NCBI GenBank assembly: GCA_944383825.1 | Contig: CALWRA010000002.1 | Span: 97,259 to 161,258 of the forward strand | Length of the DNA: 64,000 bases | Reading direction: 5' to 3' | Source of the DNA: an uncultured Acetatifactor sp. | Lineage (GTDB): Bacteria > Bacillota > Clostridia > Lachnospirales > Lachnospiraceae | In this document: piece after piece, positions 45,513 to 51,995 of the stretch | Layout of the letters: each line of letters opens with the position of its first letter | Numbering within the stretch: position 1 is the first letter of the stretch | Made by a program: the position numbers and the translations under genes | Notes under the pieces: generated by a model | Told to the model about the DNA's origin: nothing | What the model saw: only the letters and a program-made list of their open reading frames with translations | Databases searched by the model: none

Positions 45513-46898
45513 ATGGACGTATTAAAGAGAGTGCCCGTCAGGGAACAGGATGCCAGAGAGAGGGCAGCAAATTTTAAAGAAGTTTGTTTGGGATATAGTC
45601 AGGAAGAGGCAATGGAGGAGGCGGCAAGATGCATTAACTGCAGAAATGCCCAGTGTATAAAAGGATGTCCTGTGGCCATCAATATTCCCGGCTTTATAGA
45701 AAAGGTGAAGGAGGGGCAAATAGAAGAGGCTTATCAGATTATCAGCCAGTCCAGTGCGCTTCCGGCAGTATGCGGCCGCGTATGTCCTCAGGAAACCCAG
45801 TGTGAAGGAAAATGCATTCGGGGATTTAAGGGAGATCCTATATCCATTGGCAAGCTGGAACGCTTTGTTGCTGACTGGGCCAGGGAAAACGGTATTAAGC
45901 CTCAGCCTCCTGAGGAGAAAAAGGGAAAGAAGGTTGCAGTGATTGGCTCCGGTCCTGCAGGGCTTACCTGCGCCGGGGATTTGGCGAAGATGGGCTATGA
46001 GGTTACTATTTTTGAAGCGCTTCATGAACCGGGAGGCGTTTTGGTATATGGAATTCCGGAATTCCGTCTGCCCAAAGAGGATGTAGTGGCACAGGAAATT
46101 GAGAACGTAAAGTCTCTGGGAGTGAAAATAGAGACCAATGTGGTAGTGGGAAAGGCTGTTACCATAGATGAGCTTCTTCAGGAAGAGGGCTTCAGCGCTG
46201 TGTTTATTGGTTCCGGCGCAGGACTGCCTAAGTTCATGGGAATTCCGGGTGAAAATTCTAATGGTGTATTTTCTGCCAATGAATATCTGACAAGAAATAA
46301 TTTGATGAAATCTTTTGACCCTGATTCCAATACTCCTATTATGCATGGGAAAAAGGTTGCAGTGGTAGGCGGTGGAAATGTAGCTATGGACGCGGCCAGA
46401 ACGGCGCTTCGTCTGGGAGCTGAGGTACACATCGTTTACCGCAGAAGTGAGGAGGAGCTTCCTGCAAGAGTGGAGGAAGTGCATCATGCAAAAGAGGAGG
46501 GAATTATTTTTGATCTTCTGACCAATCCTGTGGAAATTCTGGCAGACGAAAAAGGATGGGTGACGGGTATGCGGTGCATCCGTATGGAACTTGGGGAGCC
46601 TGACGCCTCCGGACGTCGTCGGCCGGTAGAGGTTCCCGGCTCGGAATTTGTGATAGAACTGGATACAGTCATCATGTCCCTGGGCACTTCACCGAACCCG
46701 TTGATTTCTTCTACTACGGAGGGGCTTGAAATCAATAAATGGAAATGCATTGTGGCTGACGAAACCAATGGAAAAACCACGAAGGAAGGTGTTTACGCCG
46801 GAGGTGATGCCGTAACCGGAGCCGCTACCGTAATCCTGGCCATGGGTGCGGGTAAGGCGGCGGCAAAAGGTATAGATGAATATCTGAGCGGCAGATGA
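45513..46898 (+). CDS. nfnB: NADH-dependent reduced ferredoxin:NADP oxidoreductase, large subunit
   Basis: A 461-residue flavoprotein homologous to the glutamate synthase small subunit. The N-terminal cysteine cluster (CINCRNAQCIKGCPVAINIPGF and CGRVCPQETQCEGKC) binds two [4Fe-4S] clusters. The first dinucleotide fold is VIGSGPAGLTCAGDLAKMGYEVTIFEA, the second VVGGGNVAMDAARTALRLGAEVHIVYRR, and the C-terminus GVYAGGDAVTGAATVILAMGAG closes the FAD site. A stand-alone glutamate synthase small chain is the alternative, but there is no large chain here and the nfnA homologue is immediately upstream (72-base gap). The start ATG follows GGAGGAAAGA. Confidence 0.94.
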   Translation: MDVLKRVPVREQDARERAANFKEVCLGYSQEEAMEEAARCINCRNAQCIKGCPVAINIPGFIEKVKEGQIEEAYQIISQSSALPAVCGRVCPQETQCEGKCIRGFKGDPISIGKLERFVADWARENGIKPQPPEEKKGKKVAVIGSGPAGLTCAGDLAKMGYEVTIFEALHEPGGVLVYGIPEFRLPKEDVVAQEIENVKSLGVKIETNVVVGKAVTIDELLQEEGFSAVFIGSGAGLPKFMGIPGENSNGVFSANEYLTRNNLMKSFDPDSNTPIMHGKKVAVVGGGNVAMDAARTALRLGAEVHIVYRRSEEELPARVEEVHHAKEEGIIFDLLTNPVEILADEKGWVTGMRCIRMELGEPDASGRRRPVEVPGSEFVIELDTVIMSLGTSPNPLISSTTEGLEINKWKCIVADETNGKTTKEGVYAGGDAVTGAATVILAMGAGKAAAKGIDEYLSGR

Positions 46899-46959
46899 GG
46901 CCGGGGCGTTCTGCCTTGAGATACGCAGGCCGGGCGCCGGAAGAATTGTGAGAGGTAAT

Positions 46960-47259
46960 ATGGTAAAGCATATTGTATTATGGAATTTTGTTGAGGAAAT
47001 GACAGCAGCGGAACGAGACATTGCGGGAAAAAGGATAAAAACCTTGCTGGAGCCTATAAAGGAACTTGTTCCGGGTGCTGTGGATATTCAGGTTATCCTG
47101 AATGGGCAGCCCACCGGAAACCGGGATATAGCGTTGCTTTCCACCTTTGAAACGACGGAAGCGCTGGCAGTATACCAAAGTCACCCGGATCATGTGGCAG
47201 CCGGCAAATATATCAGAAGTGTAACCTGTGACAGAGCATGTATGGATTTTGAGTTTTAG
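46960..47259 (+). CDS. Dabb (stress-responsive A/B barrel) domain protein
   Basis: A 99-residue single-domain protein. The opening MVKHIVLWNF and ALLSTFETTEALAVYQSHPDHVAAGKYIRSV are typical of the dimeric alpha-beta barrel family. Members range from plant stress proteins to polyketide cyclases; most bacterial ones have no known activity. The ATG at 46960 follows AGAGG; a GTG at 46948 is in frame. It stands between nfnB and a zinc-ribbon protein and shares no obvious pathway with either. Confidence 0.83.
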   Translation: MVKHIVLWNFVEEMTAAERDIAGKRIKTLLEPIKELVPGAVDIQVILNGQPTGNRDIALLSTFETTEALAVYQSHPDHVAAGKYIRSVTCDRACMDFEF

Positions 47260-47274
47260 GAGGAAGAAAAAAAT

Positions 47275-48114
47275 ATGCCCTGGTGCCCAAACTGTAAGAA
47301 TGAGTATCGTGAAGGGATAACCGTCTGCGCAGACTGCGGGTGCGTGCTTGTGGAGAAGCAGGAACTTGATAAGCAGGTTTCCCTCATATTTGGGGAGGAG
47401 ACTCAGATGACTTCCCTAAAAGAGTTTCTTGAGTTTAACGGGATAGAGGATGTGGTTATGCACTTTGACGAACATGAACAGGTGCATGAGCTGTTTGTCA
47501 AGGAAAAGGATTTCAAGGCGGCTTCCGGCATTGCACGTGTTTTTCTGGAGCAGGAGAATCAGAATATTGCTGAAGGGGAGCGATATACCGATGAAGGCGC
47601 TCAGGAAAAGGATTCAGAGACACAGAGCTTTGCAGGGAATTCTGCTGTTTACAAGAGAAATGCCGATAAGGCGGAGGATAACAGGTCTTCTGCCTGGACG
47701 CTTCTTGTGGTGGGCGGAGCAGGCATGTTCATTATGATTTTGGGAATTATGGGCATTCTTCCTCTTTCGATAGGAAATCCCTATATGTTTTATGGTGTTA
47801 TGAGCGCCGTTTTTTTGCTGTTTATGGTAATGGGCGTGGTTTCCATGAAGAACGCTAAAATCTTTGAGAAAAAGGCAGAATCAGAAAATACGCTTCGGGA
47901 AGCTTTGGAGAAATGGTGTAGGGATAATTTAAGGGCTGAGGAAATCGATAGAGAGCTGGGGAATATTTCCGCCGAAAAGGAGGAGGTGCTCTACTTTAAG
48001 AGGTATGAAAAGCTGAAGGAAAAGCTGAATCACCAGTTTATGAATCTGGATCAGGCATTTTTGGATAATTTCATTGACGAGACCGTATATGATATGGTGT
48101 TTGGTAGCATATGA
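47275..48114 (+). CDS. Zinc-ribbon membrane protein
   Basis: A 279-residue protein of unknown role. The N-terminus has a zinc ribbon (MPWCPNCKNEYREGITVCADCGCVL). Residues 30-95 resemble a small alpha/beta domain of the putative-signal-transducing type (KQVSLIFGEETQMTSLKEFLEFNGI). A variable linker and two membrane helices follow (WTLLVVGGAGMFIMILGIMGILPL and YMFYGVMSAVFLLFMVMGVVSM), then a charged helical tail of about 85 residues. Both ends would be cytoplasmic. Its stop codon overlaps the start of rlmH (ATGA), so it is co-translated with it. The start follows AGGAGGAAGAAAAAA. Confidence 0.82.
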   Translation: MPWCPNCKNEYREGITVCADCGCVLVEKQELDKQVSLIFGEETQMTSLKEFLEFNGIEDVVMHFDEHEQVHELFVKEKDFKAASGIARVFLEQENQNIAEGERYTDEGAQEKDSETQSFAGNSAVYKRNADKAEDNRSSAWTLLVVGGAGMFIMILGIMGILPLSIGNPYMFYGVMSAVFLLFMVMGVVSMKNAKIFEKKAESENTLREALEKWCRDNLRAEEIDRELGNISAEKEEVLYFKRYEKLKEKLNHQFMNLDQAFLDNFIDETVYDMVFGSI

Positions 48115-48590
48115 AAATTACTGTGGTTTGTGTGGGAAAGATTAAGGAAAAATTCTATCGCGATGCTGTGGATGAATATCAAAAGCGCCTGAGCAGGTAT
48201 TGTAGGTTTGAAATTCAGGAGGTTGCAGACGAAAAAACGCCGGATAGTGCGGGAGAGGTCATGGAAGAGCAGATAAAGCGGAGGGAGGCTAAAAGAATTC
48301 TGCCCCGGCTGAAGGAAGATGCTCTTGTGTGTACCCTGGAGATTGGGGGCAGAAAATTTTCTTCTGAGGGCTTTGCAGGCTATCTGGAGAAAGCGGCGCT
48401 GAGCGGAAAAAGTGACATTATTTTTGTAATCGGAGGGTCTCTGGGGCTGCATCAGTCTGTGCTGGAACGAGCGGATCAGGCTGTCAGCTTTTCGGACATG
48501 ACTTTTCCGCATCAGTTGATGCGAGTGATTTTGAGCGAGCAGATTTATCGGGCCTTTCGGATAATTCATGGAGAGCCGTATCACAAGTAA
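48111..48590 (+). CDS. rlmH: 23S rRNA (pseudouridine1915-N3) methyltransferase
   Basis: A SPOUT methyltransferase of 159 residues acting on helix 69 of the assembled ribosome. Motifs are MKITVVCVGKIKEKFYRDAVDEYQKRL, FVIGGSLGLHQSVLERAD (SAM knot) and the invariant end SFSDMTFPHQLMRVILSEQIYRAFRIIHGEPYHK. The gene is intact. Its last codons (GGA GAG CCG TAT CAC AAG TAA) recur 1.5 kb downstream with synonymous changes only, at the far side of a decayed gene cluster. This is the position used as attachment site by SCC elements in staphylococci. Confidence 0.97.
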   Translation: MKITVVCVGKIKEKFYRDAVDEYQKRLSRYCRFEIQEVADEKTPDSAGEVMEEQIKRREAKRILPRLKEDALVCTLEIGGRKFSSEGFAGYLEKAALSGKSDIIFVIGGSLGLHQSVLERADQAVSFSDMTFPHQLMRVILSEQIYRAFRIIHGEPYHK

Positions 48591-48668
48591 GTGCGGTTTT
48601 TCAGATTTGGATATGATATGGTGTGAAGTAATAAATCATGTAAAGTATTTGAAAGGGAGTGGACAGAT
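48568..48668 (+). repeat. Direct repeat copy 1: rlmH 3' end plus island left end
   Basis: About 100 bases. They begin with the last rlmH codons (core CCGTATCACAAGTAAGTGC at 48576-48594) and continue through a T-rich patch and GATATGATATGG to GGGAGTGGACAGAT. It aligns colinearly with 50097-50195. It contains the left arm of an 11-bp inverted repeat (AAGTGCGGTTT, 48589-48599). Confidence 0.8.
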
Positions 48669-48828
48669 GATGTTCCGCTCTTTTTGCATGTTGGAAAATA
48701 AAATGACAGGGGAATATTGGGGTGTTATAATAGATAATGGCATGAGCGAGAAATCGAATGACAGGGAAATAAACGAGTTGTATAATGAAGAAAAGATCGG
48801 GCGGCAGATTGGAATTGTCGGAGGATAA
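48667..48828 (+). CDS. Small ORF of unknown function in the island
   Basis: A possible 53-residue product starting MMFRSFCMLENK behind GGGAGTGGACAG. There is no recognisable domain. Its start is within the repeated left end of the island, and the second copy of that repeat does not keep the frame, so it may be a remnant. Coding is uncertain. Confidence 0.3.
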   Translation: MMFRSFCMLENKMTGEYWGVIIDNGMSEKSNDREINELYNEEKIGRQIGIVGG

Positions 48829-48834
48829 TTTATT

Positions 48835-49394
48835 GTGAACAAGATATGGTCTGAACTAAATAAAGTAATGCAAACGCAAATTAAAAAGAAAGATACCTAT
48901 AAAGCGGGGATTGATACATTATTTGATTTGCGAAATCAGCTAATGGAAACCTTAACGTCATTTAATGGGGAATTAACCAGAGAAGATTTTGACGTAATTC
49001 CGTTTATAAATGCAGACGGTTACCATAGCAAAACAATAGCATATTCAATTCACCTATAATCACAACAGGAAATGAACTTGTAAAAGAGCAGATTGCAGAC
49101 TTTTCAAAACGACTTAATTTGAAAGAACTTGATTCATATATTTTTGAGGTAAAGGATAGCACCGAGAAGATAATCAGCAGCCTATCCTATGATGAATTAA
49201 AAAAGGAAATATCAGAAGAAAGAAAAGAATACTTAAAATCATTGAACGTTGTAAGTGATGATGAAAATGCAATTTGGCTTATCGATTATTGGTGCGGTAA
49301 AGATATTCGGGAACTAATACAAATGCCGTTTTCAAGGCATTGGATTATGCACATAGAAGCAAGTTTGCGTATAAAAAACAAGATACATTCATAA
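48835..49394 (+). pseudogene. DinB-like protein, broken by internal deletion and frameshift
   Basis: The first part (MNKIWSELNKVMQTQIKKKD to DGYHSKTIAYSIHL, 48835-49059, GTG start) and the second part (SPIITTGNELVKEQIADF to SLRIKNKIHS, in a different frame through 49394) read as the two halves of one DinB-like/DUF664-type four-helix protein of about 200 residues. At the junction near 49050 the segment that normally carries the first metal His (pattern S-I-W-H-I) is cut short. This implies a deletion of perhaps 60-100 bases with loss of frame. The C-terminal half keeps HWIMHIEASLRI with the last His residues. It is probably non-functional. The family assignment rests on pattern recall and is moderately sure. 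Confidence 0.6.
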
Positions 49395-49497
49395 GTGTAA
49401 ATCTTAATTTATCTGTACACAATATGATGTCTAAGCTATAATAAAATTAGTCGTATATAATATTTAAGAAGTGAGCTGTTAAGGTGGAGGTATATGT

Positions 49498-49758
49498 ATG
49501 CCAGAAATCGCTTTGTTTTATGGAATAAGAATTACTATGTATTATGATGACCATAATCCACCCCGCTTTCATGTGGAATAAAATGGAAAAAAGGCTTTGA
49601 TCGATATAAATGATGCCTGTGTTTTGCAGGGAGCATTGCCATCAAGGCAACTGAAACTCGTGTTGGCATGGTGCGTGATTCATCAGGATGAATTAATGCA
49701 GAACTGGGAACTTGCAAAGGATGGAAAACCATTAAACAAAATCAATCCCTTGGTTTAA
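49498..49758 (+). pseudogene. DUF4160 protein with an in-frame stop
   Basis: The frame MPEIALFYGIRITMYYDDHNPPRFHVE is interrupted by TAA at 49579-49581, then continues NGKKALIDINDACVLQG to WELAKDGKPLNKINPLV, ending at 49758. This is the full profile of the DUF4160 family (about 85 residues). At the stop position relatives usually have Tyr, so one T-to-A change (TAT to TAA) explains the break. A ribosome site GGTGGAGG precedes the start. It pairs with the DUF2442 gene just downstream, as often seen; such pairs are suspected toxin-antitoxin-like modules. Confidence 0.72.
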
Positions 49759-49777
49759 ATGTGAAGGAGGTTCTGTA

Positions 49778-50062
49778 ATGTTAGAATATATTCCAACTGT
49801 GATCCAGGTAATACCGTACGAAGATTATACTGTGGATGTATATTTTGATGATGGGAAAATTGTATGCTTCCATGCAGAAAAGGATTTGTCACCTAACATT
49901 TTTGATCGAATAAAGGCGTATCACATTTTTATGAATAGATGCATGGTTTTAAATGGTACATTAGCGTGGGATGTGGCTGGAGGAAGAAATGGAAACGAGT
50001 GCATTGATATCGATCCTTTATATTTGCACGAGTTGGAAAAAAGTAAAGAAAGAATAGCATAA
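49778..50062 (+). CDS. DUF2442 domain protein
   Basis: A 94-residue protein, apparently intact, with the family pattern YIPTVIQVIPYEDYTVDVYFDDGKIVCFHAEK and FMNRCMVLNGTLAWDVAGGRNGNECIDIDPLYLHEL. The start ATG follows GAAGGAGGTTCTGTA. It is 19 bases downstream of the broken DUF4160 gene. Members commonly sit beside DUF4160 and have been discussed as possible antitoxins; if so, the partner here has been inactivated while this gene stays whole. No function is proven. Confidence 0.8.
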   Translation: MLEYIPTVIQVIPYEDYTVDVYFDDGKIVCFHAEKDLSPNIFDRIKAYHIFMNRCMVLNGTLAWDVAGGRNGNECIDIDPLYLHELEKSKERIA

Positions 50063-50096
50063 AATATTAAATGTATAAACCGCACTTGAATATGTT

Positions 50097-50195
50097 ATGG
50101 AGAACCATATCATAAATAAGTGCAGTTTTCGTGCTTGGGATGATATGGAAGTGAGGAATAAAGTAAGAGGTTAATTTAGGGGAGAGCGGACAGAT
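50097..50195 (+). repeat. Direct repeat copy 2: second rlmH-end scar and left end of a second unit
   Basis: It begins ATGGAGAACC and contains CCATATCATAAATAAGTGC (50105-50123). In the rlmH phase this still reads GEPYHK-stop, with changes only at third codon positions. It continues GTTTT, GATGATATGG and GAGCGGACAGAT, colinear with 48568-48668. This marks the right border of the first island and probably the left border of a second, related one. Confidence 0.75.
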
Positions 50196-50214
50196 TGCCT
50201 CTGTTGTAATCTGA

Positions 50215-50478
50215 ATGCTTTATATTTTGATAGCAATGTGGGTATATGCTGCTGTACCTGAAAAAATGCTGATGGTATATGCCATGATTTTCGGTGCACA
50301 TCTACTTCCTTTTGGATGGTTGTACCAATCAAAAACATATTATATATTTTCCGTTTTAGTACCAATTTTAGTTTTATTTTTTGGCTGTAACTATCCTACA
50401 GTTACCATCGCGATTCTTATGCTCTTTATTGAGATCATCTTTTGTATATGTCTTATTATGGAAAACAAAGCACAGTAA
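50215..50478 (+). pseudogene. C-terminal fragment of a small integral membrane protein
   Basis: An 87-residue frame that is almost entirely hydrophobic (LYILIAMWVYAAVPEKMLMVYAMIFGAHLLPFGWLYQSK, then YYIFSVLVPILVLFFGC). It resembles the C-terminal half of a poly-membrane-span family (DUF7010-like, from memory). The N-terminal half is missing because the frame begins right after the repeated island left end. There is no convincing ribosome site. It is most likely a truncated remnant. Confidence 0.5.
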
Positions 50479-50864
50479 TTAGCATTACATTGGTGGATGA
50501 CTTTTATAGTTATGATGCCGACTATGCTTTGCTTGATGAAGAAACTTTAAGTATATTACAGAATGACACGATTCTTTAAATAAAGGTAAGAGATGGTTGC
50601 AGCTAAACATGGAAATTTTTCATATCAATCCAAACTATCGCAGATGAAGCACTGGAAATGATGTTTTCCTTATAAGCGCTGGTAAAAACCTGCTGAAATT
50701 TATAGGAACCCTAATAAAATCCATATTTTAGAGGATTATAATGTGTTATTACTGTGGGCAAAAAGATGATATAAGAGATATGAGGGAGAGTGTACATATA
50801 TTTTGGAATGTGAGGATTATATTATCGTGAATCTGGGGAACGAATAACAAATCGGCTGATATAT
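50479..50864. other. Decayed intergenic stretch with gene remnants
   Basis: AT-rich, no intact gene. Short frames such as ISITLVDDFYSYDADYALL (ending at 50579) look like fragments of lost genes. A clearer remnant lies at 50686-50847. No third copy of the rlmH-end repeat and no second inverted-repeat arm was found here, so the right edge of the second unit is not identified. Confidence 0.5.
50686..50847 (+). pseudogene. Unidentified gene remnant with internal stop
   Basis: The frame KPAEIYRNPNKIHILEDYN to LLLWAKR, a TGA at 50767-50769, then YKRYEGECTYILECEDYII to NLGNE-stop at 50847. The two parts are in one frame and read as continuous protein apart from the stop. No start codon is visible upstream. 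The family is not recognised. Confidence 0.35.
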
Positions 50865-50911
50865 TCAAAAGCGGCATGCTCTTTCATACAGAAGATGCAT
50901 GCCGCTTTTGA
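50865..50911. terminator. Perfect 15-bp hairpin downstream of the metallochaperone gene
   Basis: TCAAAAGCGGCATGC (50865-50879) and GCATGCCGCTTTTGA (50897-50911) pair perfectly around a 17-base loop. The A and T runs in the arms make it usable on either strand. It probably ends the minus-strand alcohol dehydrogenase operon. Confidence 0.65.
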
Positions 50912-51000
50912 GACATAGGAGAAAACCTTGCCGTAGTTTGAGATTACGGTAAGCTCCGGACAGAACAGAAATCAAAAGCGCACAGCTGCGTCCGGAGGCT

Positions 51001-51993
51001 TTATTTTCCTATTTTTTGTCTCGAATTTTTTGAAGGCCGGGCGATCTTTTTATATGGGAAAAATTCTCCTGGCTTTGTATACATATGCTTTTGGAGAACC
51101 TCTCTCAACAGATTGCGCTTTATACCGGAACCTATAAAAATTGCTTTTGAGGATTCGGAAGGATCAAAGCCTGTGACTGAGTAAGTGTGGTTTACCACAT
51201 CGAATTGCAGCCAAGCGTCTCCGGCCTTTAAATATCCCTTGCCCCTGCAGATGTCGCCAAATACTCCACAGGTTACGCCCTGCAGGAACAAGAGAAGCTG
51301 GTTTTCATTTTCCAAAGAAATAGAGGTAAGAGCCAGGCTTTCCATTTCTTCCTGGATTTCCGGATAATTTTCTTTTTGGGAATGCTCTCCCGGAGCAGAA
51401 GAGGAGGGCGCCTTTAAAAGAGACTGCCACCATGCATCATCCATCTTTGTATAATGTCTGGTACATATATCTGCTTTCGGGGATATTTTCTGTATTTTTT
51501 CCATCAGTGAGGCCAGCTCTTCCGGATCTGCGGACTCCCTTTTGGAGATTACAACGGTTCCAGCTGCCTCCAATTGATCCATGCATAGATCATGATGCTT
51601 TTCCATTGTTTCGGAAAAATTTTTTCCATCTAATATGGTAATGGGCGGCAGAAGAGAAATGCGCTCGTACTGGATTTTTCGTATATTATTTATAATTTTG
51701 CTTAAAGCTCCCACACCTGTGGGTTCTACAATCAGATACGCAGGATCCAGAGTATTTGCAATGGTCAGCACAGACGAAGCAAAATCAGCTTTTCTGGTGC
51801 AGCAAATACAGCCTTCCGTCATTTCCCAGACGTTCAGGGAATCATCATAGTTTCCCAGAATATCTCCATCCACGTTAAGCGCTCCGTATTCGTTTTCCAT
51901 TATGGCAAAGTCCTGCTTTGTTCGCTTTACCAATTCCTTGATGAAGGTAGTTTTTCCAGCCCCCAGAAAACCGGAGATTACCAGGATTTTCAT
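51001..51993 (-). CDS. COG0523 (CobW/P47K) family GTPase, putative metallochaperone
   Basis: A 330-residue SIMIBI GTPase. Walker A is GFLGAGKT (residues 8-15), the signature metal-binding CxCC is EGCICC near 62, and Walker-B-like region IVEPTGVG follows. The nucleotide specificity motif (normally NKxD) reads SKRE in VVISKRESAD. The C-terminal CobW_C domain is divergent (YLKAGDAWLQFDVVNHTYSVTGFD). COG0523 proteins deliver zinc, cobalt or other metals to client enzymes. The start lies two bases after the stop of a zinc-type alcohol dehydrogenase, so the two form a tight operon, suggesting the dehydrogenase as its client. That pairing is inference. Confidence 0.87.
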   Translation of the reverse strand: MKILVISGFLGAGKTTFIKELVKRTKQDFAIMENEYGALNVDGDILGNYDDSLNVWEMTEGCICCTRKADFASSVLTIANTLDPAYLIVEPTGVGALSKIINNIRKIQYERISLLPPITILDGKNFSETMEKHHDLCMDQLEAAGTVVISKRESADPEELASLMEKIQKISPKADICTRHYTKMDDAWWQSLLKAPSSSAPGEHSQKENYPEIQEEMESLALTSISLENENQLLLFLQGVTCGVFGDICRGKGYLKAGDAWLQFDVVNHTYSVTGFDPSESSKAIFIGSGIKRNLLREVLQKHMYTKPGEFFPYKKIARPSKNSRQKIGK

Positions 51994-51995
51994 AG

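Larger units (their letters stand above)
48589..50123 (+). mobile_element. SCC-like island integrated at the 3' end of rlmH (recombinase-less)
   Basis: A 1.5-kb AT-rich segment bounded by AAGTGCGGTTT (48589-48599) and its exact inverted complement AAACCGCACTT (50077-50087). Outside this right arm a second rlmH-end sequence occurs (core CCATATCATAAATAAGTGC, 50105-50123). This direct-repeat-plus-inverted-repeat layout at the terminal codons of rlmH is that of staphylococcal cassette chromosome elements. Genes inside are small and mostly damaged: an unknown 53-residue ORF, a DinB-like pseudogene, a DUF4160 pseudogene and a DUF2442 gene. No ccr-type serine recombinase or transposase is present, so it would be a remnant or a non-autonomous passenger. 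Confidence 0.65.

Noticed and set aside
45522..46487. 321-codon minus-strand frame opposite nfnB
   Set aside because: A shadow; nfnB has complete cluster and nucleotide motifs on the other strand.
48589..50123. Insertion sequence or transposon as explanation of the 1.5-kb island
   Set aside because: No transposase fragment is seen. The boundary repeats are the rlmH terminal codons rather than a short target duplication, which points to site-specific recombination.
50097..50128. A second, degraded rlmH gene before the distal repeat
   Set aside because: Similarity to rlmH covers only about the last seven codons and stop. The sequence before it is the inverted-repeat arm and the DUF2442 gene tail, so it is a scar and not a gene duplicate.
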